Translations under genes and position numbers: made by a program
Shown: piece after piece, positions 1 through 9,434 of the stretch
How positions within the stretch are numbered: the stretch's first letter is position 1
How the letters are laid out: every line of letters begins with the position of its first letter
Assembly: GCF_003046545.1 (NCBI RefSeq)
Contig: NZ_QAAA01000010.1
Span: 55,171 to 119,170 of the forward strand
From: Rhodovulum imhoffii
GTDB taxonomy: Bacteria; Pseudomonadota; Alphaproteobacteria; Rhodobacterales; Rhodobacteraceae
DNA: 64,000 nucleotides
Reading direction: 5' to 3'
The notes under the pieces: generated by a model
The model's input: the letters and a program-made list of their open reading frames with translations, nothing else
Databases searched by the model: none
Told to the model about the DNA's origin: nothing

Positions 1-890
1 GCGCGAATGCGCGCCACCAGCCGCAAATAACTTTCCGCGCTGTGCTTGCGGTTCATCGCCTTGAGAATCCTGTCGCTGCCCGACTGCACGGGCAGGTGCA
101 GGTAAGGCATCAACTTGGCGCAATCGCCATGCGCGGCGATCAGGTCGTCTTCCATGTCATTCGGGTGCGATGTGGTGTAGCGGATGCGCTCCAGCCCCTC
201 GATTTCGGCCAGTGCGCGAACCAGACGCGCCAGGCCCCAGTCCCGCCCGTCGGGACCCTCGCCATGATAGGCGTTGACGTTTTGCCCCAGAAGCGTGATT
301 TCGGCCACCCCACGCGCCACCAGATCCCGCGCCTCGGTCAGCACGCGGACGACCGGGCGGCTGGCTTCGGCCCCGCGCGTGTAGGGCACAACGCAGAAGG
401 CACAGAACTTGTCGCATCCCTCCTGCACCGTCAGGAACGCGGACGGACCACGCATCGCCTTGGGGCGGACGGCAAGATGCTCAAACTTGTCCTCCTCGGG
501 GAAATCGGTATCCAGCGCCCTTTTCCCCTTGCGCGCAAGGGTTTCCAGTTCGGGCAGACGGTGATAGCTTTGCGGCCCCACCACCAGATCCACCATCGGC
601 TGTCGGCGCAGGATTTCCTCCCCCTCCGCCTGTGCGACACATCCGGCGACGCCGATCTTCAGGTCCGGATTCGCAGCCTTCAGCCCCTTGAAACGCCCCA
701 GTTCCGAATAGACCTTCTCGGCGGCCTTTTCACGGATGTGACAGGTGTTGAGCAGGATCATGTCCGCGCCTTCCGGGCTGTCGGTCAAGGTATAACCTTT
801 CCCGCCCAGGGCCTCGGCCATGCGCTCACTGTCATAGACGTTCATCTGACAGCCATAGGTCTTGATGAAAAGCTTCCTGTCGCCGGCCAT
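1..890 (-). CDS. miaB: MiaB, tRNA-2-methylthio-N6-dimethylallyladenosine synthase (3' part outside window)
   Basis: Radical-SAM methylthiotransferase that adds the 2-methylthio group to i6A37 of tRNAs. Reading the minus strand from ATG at 890 gives an open frame to the window edge (296 codons of the roughly 440 usual). The start [17 protein letters not shown] is the typical MiaB N-terminus; its Cys13 belongs to the auxiliary Fe-S cluster of the UPF0004 domain. The radical-SAM motif is visible as CDKFCAFC, Cys159, Cys163 and Cys166. The C-terminal TRAM domain lies beyond base 1. The gene is divergent from the glycosyltransferase-like gene that starts at 1006. Confidence 0.95.
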   Translation of the reverse strand, partial: MAGDRKLFIKTYGCQMNVYDSERMAEALGGKGYTLTDSPEGADMILLNTCHIREKAAEKVYSELGRFKGLKAANPDLKIGVAGCVAQAEGEEILRRQPMVDLVVGPQSYHRLPELETLARKGKRALDTDFPEEDKFEHLAVRPKAMRGPSAFLTVQEGCDKFCAFCVVPYTRGAEASRPVVRVLTEARDLVARGVAEITLLGQNVNAYHGEGPDGRDWGLARLVRALAEIEGLERIRYTTSHPNDMEDDLIAAHGDCAKLMPYLHLPVQSGSDRILKAMNRKHSAESYLRLVARIR

Positions 891-1005
891 GCCTTACCCC
901 CGTTTCCGGTGCGGCTTCCTACACAATGTACACGCACGCCGCAACGGCTTGCATCCCGGCGCGCTTTGTCAGACCTTCGTCCCATCACGGTTTTACGGAT
1001 TGCAG

Positions 1006-1887
1006 ATGATCGAAAATTCCTTTTCCGGACTGGGCGACTTTCTGAACCGCGCCAAACCCCTTCTGGCGAAAGGCCCGGTGGCGCTGATTTTCGCCGAGGA
1101 TGGCACAGAGGTCGAAAGCACGGTCCAGCACCACCTGAACCTGGGCTTTCGGCAGGTTTTCCTGTTCGCGCCCCCCTCAGTCCGCCTGCCGCACTCCTCC
1201 AGTCAGCCGAACCTGCACCGTGTCACATACGACACCCGCGCCGAGGCGGCCCTGACCCACGCGATCAACCGTACCTGCGCCGCAGCACCGGGAACATGGT
1301 TTTACTACTGCTTCAACGCCGAGTATCTGTTCTTTCCCTTCTGTGAAACCCGGACCGTTGGCGAGATGCTGGATTTCCATACCGAGGAACGGCGTGAGGC
1401 AATGCTGGCTTTCGTGGTGGACCTTTACGCCGAGGATATTTCCGCCCATCCCGATGCCGTCTCGCTGGAAACCGCGCACCTGGACACGTCGGGATACTAC
1501 GCTCTGACCCGCGAGGATGCTGAAAACGACTGGCAACCCAAAGAGCGGCAAATGGATTTCTACGGTGGCCTGCGCTGGCGGTTCGAGGAATTCGTGCCCT
1601 ACGAACGCCGCAAGATCGACCGCATCGCCCTGTTCAGGTCCGCGACCGGGCTGAAGCTTCGCGATGACCATACGTTCAACATGGAGGAATACAACACCTA
1701 TTCCTGCCCATGGCACCACAACATGACCGCAACGATCTGCTCTTTCCGCACGGCCAAGGCACTGCGGACGAATCCGGGGTCACGCCCGCATATCGACAAT
1801 TTCATCTGGCACAAATCCCGCCCGTTCGAATGGTCTTCGGGTCAACTCATGGATCTGGGCCTGATGGAACCCGGCCAGTGGTTCTAG
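1006..1887 (+). CDS. Glycosyltransferase-like conserved protein of Rhodobacterales
   Basis: 293 aa. The ATG at 1006 (MIENSFSGLGDFL) is preferred; the frame stays open upstream to 862, but that part overlaps miaB and looks non-coding. The protein resembles a roseobacter family usually annotated as GT2-like glycosyltransferase: an N-terminal alpha/beta part (residues about 20-90), a central FYYCFNAEYLFFPFCETRT stretch and a C-terminal NTYSCPWHHNMTA segment. A fold assignment cannot be proved by eye and no donor or acceptor is suggested by context. No signal peptide or membrane segment is seen, so it is probably cytoplasmic. It converges on irr, with 39 bases between the stop codons. Confidence 0.7.
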   Translation: MIENSFSGLGDFLNRAKPLLAKGPVALIFAEDGTEVESTVQHHLNLGFRQVFLFAPPSVRLPHSSSQPNLHRVTYDTRAEAALTHAINRTCAAAPGTWFYYCFNAEYLFFPFCETRTVGEMLDFHTEERREAMLAFVVDLYAEDISAHPDAVSLETAHLDTSGYYALTREDAENDWQPKERQMDFYGGLRWRFEEFVPYERRKIDRIALFRSATGLKLRDDHTFNMEEYNTYSCPWHHNMTATICSFRTAKALRTNPGSRPHIDNFIWHKSRPFEWSSGQLMDLGLMEPGQWF

Positions 1888-1926
1888 GAAGCGCCCCCTG
1901 GGGCGTTTCCCGTTTTTTCGCCCGCT

Positions 1927-2367
1927 TCAGGCCCGGCGCAACCGCAACACCACATCCACTTTCGAGATGCGTGTCCCTTCGGGAGGCTTGGGCAGGTTGA
2001 CGATTTCAAGCTGGTCGCCGGGCGCATCCGTCAGGCGACCCTCATCTTCCCAGAAGAAATGCGGGTGATCGTCGACACGGGTATCGAAATAGCTTTTCGA
2101 CCCGTCGACCATGACCTCCTGCATCAGCCCGGCCTCGCAAAAAGCGCGCAGCGTGTTGTACACAGTCGCAAGAGACACCTTTTCACCGCTTTCGCAAGTT
2201 GCGGCATAAAGGCTTTCGGCCGTCACATGGCGGTTTTGGCCGTCACCTATCAAAAGTGTCGCCAGCGCGACACGCTGCCGGGTAGGGCGCAATCCGGCCC
2301 GCATCAGCCAGTCTGCGCTGCGGGCCGTGATTTCGGCTTGGTTGATATGTGTGTTCAGCTTGTCCAT
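1927..2367 (-). CDS. irr: Irr, Fur-family iron response regulator
   Basis: 146 aa. Irr senses haem and represses or activates iron and haem genes in Rhizobiales and Rhodobacterales. A winged-helix DNA-binding part (GLRPTRQRVALATLL, residues about 26-40, then VSLATVYNTLRAF, 65-77) is followed by the Fur-type dimerisation part. The His-x-His motif is in HPHFFWEDEG (His101, His103). The ATG at 2367 is chosen because upstream in-frame codons fall into the presumed promoter. Its position beside and divergent from fabA is common in this order. Confidence 0.9.
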   Translation of the reverse strand: MDKLNTHINQAEITARSADWLMRAGLRPTRQRVALATLLIGDGQNRHVTAESLYAATCESGEKVSLATVYNTLRAFCEAGLMQEVMVDGSKSYFDTRVDDHPHFFWEDEGRLTDAPGDQLEIVNLPKPPEGTRISKVDVVLRLRRA

Positions 2368-2373
2368 GAAACT

Positions 2374-2403
2374 TATATATGTACTTGAGGTAGTGCGATT
2401 CAA
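2374..2403 (-). promoter_or_regulatory. Candidate irr promoter
   Basis: On the minus strand TTGAAT (2403-2398) and TATATA (2379-2374) are separated by 18 bases. A start point 6-7 bases downstream would fall at or next to the ATG at 2367, so the irr mRNA could be leaderless or almost so. This is read from consensus only. Confidence 0.35.
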
Positions 2404-2516
2404 ATTATTTTCAGTCGCAGCGGCGGTTTGGCGCGCCCCCGGCCCCTATTGCCACCCGCCGAAGCGGGGTGTTAGAGGAAACGGAACCAGAACCAACCGC
2501 AAAGGGACGGGTCCGC

Positions 2517-3023
2517 ATGGCCGATTTTCCGACAAGTTTCGACAAGGACGGGCTTTTGAAATGCGCACGGGGGGAGCTTTTCGGCCCCGGCAACCCGCAA
2601 CTGCCGGAACCGCCGATGTTGATGATGGACCGCGTGACCGAGATCAGCGCCGATGCCGGGGAATTCGGCAAAGGTCATGTGGTCGCCGAATTCGACATCC
2701 ATCCCGACCTGTGGTTCTTCAAGTGCCACTTTCCGGGGGACCCGGTGATGCCTGGCTGCCTGGGGCTGGATGCGCTGTGGCAACTGACCGGCTTCAACCT
2801 GGGCTGGCGCGGAATGCTGGGGCGCGGGCGCGCCCTGGGCGTGGGTGAGGTGAAATTCACCGGCATGGTGACGCCCCAGGTCCGGAAAGTCACCTATATC
2901 GTGGATTTTACCCGCGTCATCGACCGCAAATTGAAAATGGGTATCGCCAACGGCAAGATGCTGGCGGATGGCGAACATATCTATTCGACCGAAAACATGA
3001 AAGTCGGCCTGTTCACCGAGTGA
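2517..3023 (+). CDS. fabA: FabA, 3-hydroxydecanoyl-ACP dehydratase/isomerase
   Basis: 168 aa, the usual FabA length. It dehydrates 3-hydroxyacyl-ACP and isomerises trans-2- to cis-3-decenoyl-ACP, the branch point of anaerobic-type unsaturated fatty acid synthesis. The hot-dog helix carries the catalytic His71 in [12 protein letters not shown] and Asp85 in LGLDALW. The ATG at 2517 is used; the in-frame extension to 2469 lacks FabA-like sequence. fabB starts 23 bases downstream, so the two are an operon. Confidence 0.97.
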   Translation: MADFPTSFDKDGLLKCARGELFGPGNPQLPEPPMLMMDRVTEISADAGEFGKGHVVAEFDIHPDLWFFKCHFPGDPVMPGCLGLDALWQLTGFNLGWRGMLGRGRALGVGEVKFTGMVTPQVRKVTYIVDFTRVIDRKLKMGIANGKMLADGEHIYSTENMKVGLFTE

Positions 3024-3046
3024 TCCGGCCCCGAAGGAGGACAGAC

Positions 3047-4276
3047 ATGCGCCGCGTCGTTATTACCGGGATCGGCATCGTCTCGCCGATCGGCAACACT
3101 ACCGAAGAGGTTGAGGCATCTCTGCGCGCCGGCCGCTCCGGCATCCGTTTCGAAGAGGTTTACGCCGCCAACGGTTTTCGCAGCCAGGTGGCGGGCATTC
3201 CCCAGATCGACCTGACCGAGGCCGTCGACAAGCGCATGTTGCGCTTCATGGGGCCGGGGGCCGCCTACAACTACATATCGATGGAACAGGCGGTGGCCGA
3301 TTCCGGGCTTGAGGAAAGCGACGTGTCAAATGAACGCACGGGCCTCATCATGGGCTCCGGCGGACCGTCCACGTCGAACTTTTTCGCCGCGCACCAGATC
3401 GTTAAGGAAAAAGGCAGCCCAAAGCGGATGGGCCCGTTCATGGTCACGCGCTGCATGTCCTCGACCAACTCCGCCTGCCTGGCGACGCCGTTCAGGATCA
3501 AGGGGGTGAACTACTCCATCACCTCCGCCTGTTCGACCTCGGCGCATTGCATCGGCAACGGGGTGGAACTGATCCAGATGGGCAAGCAGGATGTCATCTT
3601 CGCCGGCGGCGGGGAAGAAGTGGACTGGACGCTGTCATGTCTTTTCGACGCGATGAACGCGATGTCCTCCAAATACAACGATACGCCTCAGACAGCCTCA
3701 CGCCCCTTCGACGCCACGCGCGACGGGTTCGTGATTGCCGGGGGCGGTGGCGTCGTGGTCCTGGAGGATCTGGAGCACGCCAAGGCCCGCGGCGCGAAAA
3801 TCTATGCCGAGGTAACCGGCTACGGCGCCACCTCGGACGGCTACGACATGGTCGCCCCCTCCGGCGAAGGCGGGGAACGGTCCATGAAGCTGGCCCTGTC
3901 CACCCTGCCCGAAGGCCGCAAGGTGGATTACATCAACGCCCATGGCACATCGACCGTCGCAGGCGACGTGGTGGAGGTCCAGGCCGTGCGCCGCGTCTTT
4001 GGCGAAGACACCATGCCGGTGATCGGCTCCACCAAATCGCTGACAGGGCATTCCCTGGGTGCGACCGGCGTACATGAGGCCATTTACTCTCTCATCATGC
4101 TGAACAAGGGGTTCATCGCCGCCTCGGCCAACATCGTCGAACTGGACCCCGAAATCCGCAAGGGCGAAATCGTCACCGAACTGCGTGAGGGCGTAGAGAT
4201 CGACAGCATACTGTCCAACAGTTTCGGCTTTGGCGGAACCAACGCCAGCCTTGTTCTGAGCAAATTTCAAGGATGA
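3047..4276 (+). CDS. fabB: FabB, beta-ketoacyl-ACP synthase I
   Basis: 409 aa. It elongates cis-3-decenoyl-ACP in unsaturated fatty acid synthesis. The thiolase fold shows the Cys-His-His triad: Cys162 in [12 protein letters not shown], the first His in [11 protein letters not shown] and the second His in [12 protein letters not shown], with C-terminal [11 protein letters not shown]. The ATG at 3047 has a strong ribosome site (GAAGGAGG) 8 bases upstream; the longer frame from 3020 is not needed. Pairing with fabA supports FabB rather than FabF. Confidence 0.97.
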   Translation: MRRVVITGIGIVSPIGNTTEEVEASLRAGRSGIRFEEVYAANGFRSQVAGIPQIDLTEAVDKRMLRFMGPGAAYNYISMEQAVADSGLEESDVSNERTGLIMGSGGPSTSNFFAAHQIVKEKGSPKRMGPFMVTRCMSSTNSACLATPFRIKGVNYSITSACSTSAHCIGNGVELIQMGKQDVIFAGGGEEVDWTLSCLFDAMNAMSSKYNDTPQTASRPFDATRDGFVIAGGGGVVVLEDLEHAKARGAKIYAEVTGYGATSDGYDMVAPSGEGGERSMKLALSTLPEGRKVDYINAHGTSTVAGDVVEVQAVRRVFGEDTMPVIGSTKSLTGHSLGATGVHEAIYSLIMLNKGFIAASANIVELDPEIRKGEIVTELREGVEIDSILSNSFGFGGTNASLVLSKFQG

Positions 4277-4282
4277 CCTTCC

Positions 4283-5071
4283 ATGCCTGACCTGATGAAG
4301 GGGAAGCGCGGCCTCGTCATGGGGGTCGCCAATGACAGGTCCATCGCCTGGGGCATTGCCAAGGCACTGGCCGATGAGGGGGCCGAGCTTGCCTTCAGCC
4401 ACCAGGGGGAAAGTTTCGGAAAGCGGGTGCTGCCGCTGGCCGAAAGCGTGGGGTCCTCATTTCTTCTGGATGTGGACGTGACGGACGATGCCTCGCTCGA
4501 AGCCGCCTTCGGAAGGCTCGAACGGGAATGGGGATCCCTGGATTTTCTTGTCCATGCCATCGCCTTCTCGGACAAGGCCGAACTGTCGGGCCGGTTCATC
4601 AACACCAGCCGCGAGAACTTCAGGAACAGTCTCACGATTTCCTGCTATTCGCTGATCGATGTGGCGCGCCGGGCCCGGCCTCTGATGTCCAATGGCGGTA
4701 CGATCCTGACGCTGACCTATCAGGGGTCCAACCGGGTGATCCCGTATTACAACGTGATGGGCGTTGCCAAGGCGGCTCTGGAATCGACAGTGCGCTACCT
4801 GGCCTCCGATCTTGGCCCGGACGGCATCCGCGTCAACGCGATCTCGCCGGGGCCGATGAAGACGCTGGCGGGGGCGGCCATCGGGGGCGGCCGGAAGACC
4901 TTCCGCCATACCGAGGCCAACGCCCCGCTGCGCGCCAATGCAACACTGGAATGTATCGGGGGAACAGCCGTCTACCTTGCCTCCGACCACGGGGCCTGTA
5001 CCACCGGCGAAGTGATCGCCGTTGACGGCGGCTACCATGTGCTGGGAATGCCCCGTTCGGAAAACCTTTAG
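4283..5071 (+). CDS. fabI: FabI, enoyl-ACP reductase (NADH)
   Basis: 262 aa. A short-chain dehydrogenase fold enzyme that reduces trans-2-enoyl-ACP in each elongation round; FabI is the triclosan target. The nucleotide-binding part shows the FabI-type MGVANDRSIAWGIA (13-26) instead of the classic SDR glycine motif. The active site is Tyr146 and Tyr156 with Lys163 (Y-x6-K). It starts 6 bases after fabB as the last gene of fabA-fabB-fabI and is followed by a strong terminator. Confidence 0.96.
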   Translation: MPDLMKGKRGLVMGVANDRSIAWGIAKALADEGAELAFSHQGESFGKRVLPLAESVGSSFLLDVDVTDDASLEAAFGRLEREWGSLDFLVHAIAFSDKAELSGRFINTSRENFRNSLTISCYSLIDVARRARPLMSNGGTILTLTYQGSNRVIPYYNVMGVAKAALESTVRYLASDLGPDGIRVNAISPGPMKTLAGAAIGGGRKTFRHTEANAPLRANATLECIGGTAVYLASDHGACTTGEVIAVDGGYHVLGMPRSENL

Positions 5072-5076
5072 GGGGA

Positions 5077-5107
5077 CAAGGCCCCATCCGCGCGGGGCCT
5101 TGTTTTT
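5077..5107 (+). terminator. Rho-independent terminator after fabI
   Basis: A perfect 9-bp stem, CAAGGCCCC (5077-5085) against GGGGCCTTG (5094-5102), with an 8-base loop is followed by TTTTT. It ends at the stop codon of the convergent FKBP gene and may also act for that gene. Confidence 0.92.
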
Positions 5108-5532
5108 CAGACGATCTCGACCAGCTCGATGGCGAAGGTCAGATCCTTGCCGGCCAGCGGGTGATTGGCGTCAAGGATCACCTCGTCGTCAGTCGCTTCG
5201 GCTACGGTGACGGCCATCACCTGCCCATCGGGCGTCTGCAACTGCAACTGGGTCCCGATTTCCAGCGGAATATCGGCCGGAACCTGCGCGCGGGGCACCG
5301 CCTGTGTCGCCTCCGGGTTATGGGCGCCATAGGCTTCGGCACAGGGCACTTTCACGGTTTTCTGCGCACCGGCTTCCATCCCCGGCAGTGCCTTGTCGAG
5401 GCCGGGGATGATCTGCCCCGCGCCCACGGTGAATTCCAGCGGGTCGCGGCCCTCGGAACTGTCGAAGGTCGTTCCGTCGTCCAGCGTGCCCGTGTAATGA
5501 ATGCGAACGGTGTCGCCCGGCTTTACGGTCAT
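5107..5532 (-). CDS. FKBP-type peptidyl-prolyl isomerase, SlyD/SlpA-like
   Basis: 141 aa. Peptidyl-prolyl cis-trans isomerase and chaperone. The FKBP core opens with KPGDTVRIHYTGTLDDGTTF and includes PLEFTVGAGQIIPGLDKAL; an insert-in-flap region (residues about 70-115) is typical of SlyD/SlpA rather than human-type FKBP12. The His/Cys-rich metal-binding tail of E. coli SlyD is absent, so it is closer to SlpA. ATG at 5532; the preceding in-frame TTG is less likely. No signal peptide. Confidence 0.9.
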   Translation of the reverse strand: MTVKPGDTVRIHYTGTLDDGTTFDSSEGRDPLEFTVGAGQIIPGLDKALPGMEAGAQKTVKVPCAEAYGAHNPEATQAVPRAQVPADIPLEIGTQLQLQTPDGQVMAVTVAEATDDEVILDANHPLAGKDLTFAIELVEIV

Positions 5533-5645
5533 CAAACTCTCATATCGCTAGGGGTGAATTGCAGAGGCCGCGACCATGCCGCAGGTTCTCCGGGTGCGCG
5601 GTCAGGGTAAGCCCTGAGAACACGATGTAAACCCCCGGCGTCGCT

Positions 5646-6026
5646 TCAGGCGGTTTCAGGCTCTATCAGGCCCATCGCCGCCCCCGTCGGGTCGATGACG
5701 ATGGCGATCCGCCCAACACCGGGCATGGCAAAGGGCGGTTTGCCGACTTTGCCTCCCAGCGCGGCGCTCCGCTCCAACGCGGCGCCGAGATCGTCCACCG
5801 CAAAGTAGCTGAACCAATGGGCGGGCAGCCCGTCGAAACCATCCATGCCGGTGATGTCCATCACCCCGACGCTGGGTTGGCCGTCGCGACTGCCGATATG
5901 ATAGGTCATGGTGTCGTGATCGACCTTTTCAAAGGTCCAGCCGCAGACATCGCTGTAATAGCGCAGCGCCGCAGGCACATCGCGGGTCATCAGTTCCGTC
6001 CACCAGACGGTGCCGTTTACGGTCAT
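5646..6026 (-). CDS. VOC-family (glyoxalase/bleomycin-resistance fold) protein
   Basis: 126 aa. One vicinal-oxygen-chelate unit of two beta-alpha-beta-beta-beta modules: WWTELMTRDVPAALRYY at the start and a second module from about residue 70 (WFSYFAVDDLGAALERS). The end, PTGAAMGLIEP, is typical of the two-module family. The substrate cannot be told. ATG at 6026 (MTVNGTVWW) is chosen over the in-frame codon at 6053 because homology begins there. It is divergent from the HAD gene at 6122. Confidence 0.8.
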   Translation of the reverse strand: MTVNGTVWWTELMTRDVPAALRYYSDVCGWTFEKVDHDTMTYHIGSRDGQPSVGVMDITGMDGFDGLPAHWFSYFAVDDLGAALERSAALGGKVGKPPFAMPGVGRIAIVIDPTGAAMGLIEPETA

Positions 6027-6121
6027 GGGAAATCTCCTTTGCCATCCCGCCATCCTACACTATTTCCGCGGGGCTTTCCCCGGGCGCGTCCCTGTGCAAG
6101 TGTCACGGTCGGGAGGCAACC

Positions 6122-6805
6122 ATGACCATCACGACCTGCATCTTCGACGCCTACGGCACGCTCTTCGACGTCACCGCCGCCGCACGGCAGGCCGCCGTAG
6201 AACCGGAACACGCGTCACTTGCCGCACATTGGCCGAAACTGGCCTTCGACTGGCGGCGCAAACAGCTGGAATACACCTGGTTGCGCGCCGTCACCGGGGC
6301 GCATGCGGATTTCTGGGCCGTCACCGGGGACGGGCTGGACTGGGCGCTGGAGGCCAACGGCCTCACCACCCCGTCCCTGCGCGCACGCCTGCTTGATCTG
6401 TACCGGGAACTGTCCCCCTACCCCGAAGTCCCGGCGATGCTCTCGGCGCTGAAACAAAGGGGGAAGGCAACGGCGATTCTTTCCAACGGCTCGCCGGGAA
6501 TGCTGGAGGATGCGGTCGCCTCCGCCGGAATCGGCGGCGCGCTGGATGCCCTGCTGTCGGTTGAAAGCGTGGGCATCTTCAAGCCCCATGCCAGGGTTTA
6601 CGACCTTGTCGGTCAGCGGTTCGGCTGCCCACGGAACACGGTTCTGTTTGTCTCCTCCAACGGCTGGGACGCTGCGGCGGCGGCGGGCTACGGGTTCAGG
6701 ACCGCGTGGGTCAACCGCGACGGTGCGCCGGTGGATCGCCTGCCCTGGCGCCCCGCCCATATCCTGCCGGACCTGACCGGCATCCCCGAAATCGCGGAGG
6801 CATGA
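6122..6805 (+). CDS. Haloacid dehalogenase, type II (L-2-haloacid dehalogenase-like)
   Basis: 227 aa. HAD superfamily hydrolase. Motif I FDAYGTLFD has the nucleophilic Asp9; motif II is ILSNGSPGML; the Lys of motif III is in VGIFKPHARVYDL; motif IV is VSSNGWDAAAA. SNGW with Asp is characteristic of L-2-haloacid dehalogenases. Its stop overlaps the start of the following hydrolase (ATGA), the first link in a seven-gene + strand run to 11670. Confidence 0.88.
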   Translation: MTITTCIFDAYGTLFDVTAAARQAAVEPEHASLAAHWPKLAFDWRRKQLEYTWLRAVTGAHADFWAVTGDGLDWALEANGLTTPSLRARLLDLYRELSPYPEVPAMLSALKQRGKATAILSNGSPGMLEDAVASAGIGGALDALLSVESVGIFKPHARVYDLVGQRFGCPRNTVLFVSSNGWDAAAAAGYGFRTAWVNRDGAPVDRLPWRPAHILPDLTGIPEIAEA

Positions 6806-7620
6806 TGCAGTATTTCACCGCCGCGGATGGCGCCCGGCTGGCCTTTCGGGACACGGGCGCAGGCCCGGCCCTGATCTGCCTTGCCGGGCTGACGCGCAAC
6901 TCCACGGATTTCGACGATCTTGCCCCGCATCTTCGCGCGCGCCTGATCCGGCCCGACTATCGCGGGCGCGGCGCGTCGGAGTGGACCGGCCCCGCCACCT
7001 ATACCGTCGCACAAGAGGCGCAGGACGTTCTGGCCCTGATGGATCACCTGGGCCTTGAGGCCACGCCGGTTCTGGGCACCTCGCGCGGGGGGCTGATCGG
7101 CATGGCGCTGGCGGCGATGGCACCCGAGCGGCTGACCGGGGTGTGCCTGAACGATATCGGGCCGGAGATCGCGCCCGAAGGGCTGGCCCGCATCGCCGAT
7201 TATGTCGGTCGACCGCCCAGGATCGCGACTCTTGGCGACGCCGCCGCCGCGCTGGCTCAAAGTCCGGGGTTTGAAACCGTGCCGATGGTGCGCTGGCACG
7301 CCGTCGCACTGCGATTGTTCCGCGTAACCGAAACAGGCCTGACCCTGCCCTATGATCCCGCCTTGCGGGAAGCCTTCCTCAGCGCGTTCGAAAGCCCGCA
7401 GATGGATCTCTGGCCCCTGTTCGATGCGCTGGCCGGCAAGCCCGTGGCGCTGCTGCGGGGGGCGAATTCCGACCTCCTGACCCCGGACACCGTGCAAGAG
7501 ATGCGCCGCCGCCGTCCGGACATGCTTTATGCCGAAATACCCGGACGCGGCCACGTGCCGTTCCTCGACGAACCCGAAAGCCTGCGCATTCTGCGCGCAT
7601 TCCTGGAGCAGACCGCATGA
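6802..7620 (+). CDS. Alpha/beta-hydrolase
   Basis: 272 aa. The hydrolase fold shows an oxyanion-hole region (ICLAGLTRNSTDF), the nucleophile elbow LGTSRGG with its Ser, and the C-terminal His in GRGHVPFLDEPES. The substrate is unknown. Two adjacent ATG codons (6802 and 6805) are possible; the first overlaps the HAD stop codon. Its own stop overlaps the next start, so translation of these genes is probably coupled. Confidence 0.85.
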   Translation: MMQYFTAADGARLAFRDTGAGPALICLAGLTRNSTDFDDLAPHLRARLIRPDYRGRGASEWTGPATYTVAQEAQDVLALMDHLGLEATPVLGTSRGGLIGMALAAMAPERLTGVCLNDIGPEIAPEGLARIADYVGRPPRIATLGDAAAALAQSPGFETVPMVRWHAVALRLFRVTETGLTLPYDPALREAFLSAFESPQMDLWPLFDALAGKPVALLRGANSDLLTPDTVQEMRRRRPDMLYAEIPGRGHVPFLDEPESLRILRAFLEQTA

Positions 7621-8591
7621 ACATCGACATGATCGAGGCCGCCGCCGCCCGCCTCGCGGGGCATGCGCGGGTGACGCCGCTCCTGTCTTCACCGTTCCTG
7701 GACGAAATTGCCGGACGGCGGGTGTTCGTCAAGGCCGAATGCCTGCAACATACGGGCAGCTTCAAGTTTCGCGGGGCGTGGTCGGCGCTTTCGGGGATGC
7801 CGCAAGCACAGCGCGCGGGGGGGGTGATCGCGTTTTCCTCCGGCAACCATGCGCAGGGCGTGGCGCGGGCGGCGCAACAACATGAAACACGGGCGGTAAT
7901 CGTGATGCCGTCCGACGCACCCCGGCTCAAGATCGTCAATACACGCGCATTCGGGGCCGAGGTGGTGGAATACGACCGGACCACCGAAGACCGGGACGCC
8001 CTTGGCGCGGAGCTTGCCGAAAGCCAGGGGCTGACACTGGTCAGGCCCTTCGACGACCCGCAGGTCATCGCCGGACAAGGCACCGTGGGGCTGGAATTGG
8101 CCGACCAGGCACGGGCGGCCGGTGTGCGGCAGGCCGATGTACTGATCCCCTGCGGCGGCGGCGGGCTGACCGGCGGCATCGCGCTGGCGCTGGAGGCGCG
8201 CGCGCCCCACCTGCGCCCCCGCCCGGTGGAACCGCAGGGGTTCGACGACGTGGCCCGTTCGCTGTCTGCGGGACGAATCGAGCGCAACCCGGCACTGGTC
8301 GGGTCGCTTTGCGACGCGATCATCACGCCTGCACCGGGGCAGATCACCTTCCCGATCATGGCCCGGCACTGTGGCCCCGGTATCGTTGTCAGTGACGAGG
8401 ACGCCCTGCGCGCCATGGCCGCCGCCTTCACCCGGCTGAAGCTGGTGCTGGAGCCCGGTGGGGCCGTCGCGCTTGCGGCGGCGCTGTTTCATCCCGAAAC
8501 GGCGGTGGGCGACGCGGTGATCGCGGTGGCCTCGGGCGGGAACGTGGACAGCGCGTTTTTCACCCGCGCACTGGAACTTTACGGCGCGTAA
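7617..8591 (+). CDS. PLP-dependent serine/threonine dehydratase-like enzyme
   Basis: 324 aa. Fold-type II PLP enzyme related to catabolic threonine/serine ammonia-lyases and serine racemase. Lys50 in HTGSFKFRGA binds PLP and the phosphate loop is PCGGGGLTGG. There is no C-terminal ACT domain, so it is unlikely to be the biosynthetic IlvA. It starts inside the stop codon of the preceding hydrolase (overlap 7617-7620). It may also be a hydroxyaspartate dehydratase or racemase. Confidence 0.85.
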   Translation: MNIDMIEAAAARLAGHARVTPLLSSPFLDEIAGRRVFVKAECLQHTGSFKFRGAWSALSGMPQAQRAGGVIAFSSGNHAQGVARAAQQHETRAVIVMPSDAPRLKIVNTRAFGAEVVEYDRTTEDRDALGAELAESQGLTLVRPFDDPQVIAGQGTVGLELADQARAAGVRQADVLIPCGGGGLTGGIALALEARAPHLRPRPVEPQGFDDVARSLSAGRIERNPALVGSLCDAIITPAPGQITFPIMARHCGPGIVVSDEDALRAMAAAFTRLKLVLEPGGAVALAAALFHPETAVGDAVIAVASGGNVDSAFFTRALELYGA

Positions 8592-8648
8592 TACGCTTGC
8601 GGCAGGCCGGGGCCTGGCCGAAAATACCGCGAGGAAGGGATAATTGCC

Positions 8649-9434
8649 ATGAAAGCTGTCGATCTGGGCGATGTAGTTTTGCATTACCGCGAGGATGGCG
8701 ACCCGGACGGGGCGCCCATCGTTTTTGCCAATGCGCTGGGCACCGACCTGCGCCTGTGGGACAACGTGGTGCCATACCTGCCGGGATTGCGGATCATCCG
8801 CTATGACATGCGCGGGCACGGGGTGTCGTCCTGTCCGGACGGGCCTTACTCCATGGGGCAACTGGTGCGCGACGCGGAGCGTCTGCTCGACCGTCTGAAG
8901 GTGCGGGAATGCGTCTTCGTCGGGCTGTCCATCGGGGGGATGATCGCACAGGGGCTGGCCGTCAAGCGGCTGGACCAGGTTCGCGCGCTGGTGCTGTCAA
9001 ACACCGCCGCCAGAATCGGTACTGCCGATATCTGGTCCGAGCGGATGCAGGCGGTGCGGACCGGCGGCATCGCCGCACTGGCCGATGGCACGATGGAACG
9101 CTGGTTTACCCGCGCCTTCCGCGACAGCCCGCAGGCGATTCTCTGGCGGGCGATGCTGACCCGCCAGCCGGTGGAAGGCTACCTTGGCTGCTGCGCGGCG
9201 ATTTCGGGGACGGATTTCTACACACCGACCTCGGGCCTGAGCCTGCCCACACTGGCGATTGCCGGCAGCGAAGACGGATCCACCCCGCCGGATCTGGTGC
9301 GCGAAACGGCAGACCTGGTAAAAGGTTCGAAATTCCGGCTGATCCGCGGCGCGGGCCACCTGCCCTGCGTGGAACAGCCGGAAACCTATGCCGAAATCCT
9401 GAAAACCTTCCTGGCGGAGATCGGTCATGTCTGA
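8649..9434 (+). CDS. pcaD: PcaD, 3-oxoadipate enol-lactonase
   Basis: 261 aa. Alpha/beta-hydrolase that opens 3-oxoadipate enol-lactone in the protocatechuate branch of the beta-ketoadipate pathway. The sequence pattern is that of PcaD: VFANALGTDLRLWD, nucleophile Ser94 in VGLSIGGMIAQG, SNTAARIGTADIW, and the catalytic His in GAGHLPCVEQP. Other pca genes (C, H, G, Q) are absent from the window, although a PcaB-like gene lies three genes downstream. The stop overlaps the next start by 8 bases. Confidence 0.85.
   Translation: MKAVDLGDVVLHYREDGDPDGAPIVFANALGTDLRLWDNVVPYLPGLRIIRYDMRGHGVSSCPDGPYSMGQLVRDAERLLDRLKVRECVFVGLSIGGMIAQGLAVKRLDQVRALVLSNTAARIGTADIWSERMQAVRTGGIAALADGTMERWFTRAFRDSPQAILWRAMLTRQPVEGYLGCCAAISGTDFYTPTSGLSLPTLAIAGSEDGSTPPDLVRETADLVKGSKFRLIRGAGHLPCVEQPETYAEILKTFLAEIGHV

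Noticed and set aside
42..1346. 434-codon open frame on the plus strand opposite miaB
   Set aside because: Its protein is Pro/Arg/His-rich and shows no family pattern; the opposite strand reads clearly as MiaB with its Fe-S motifs.
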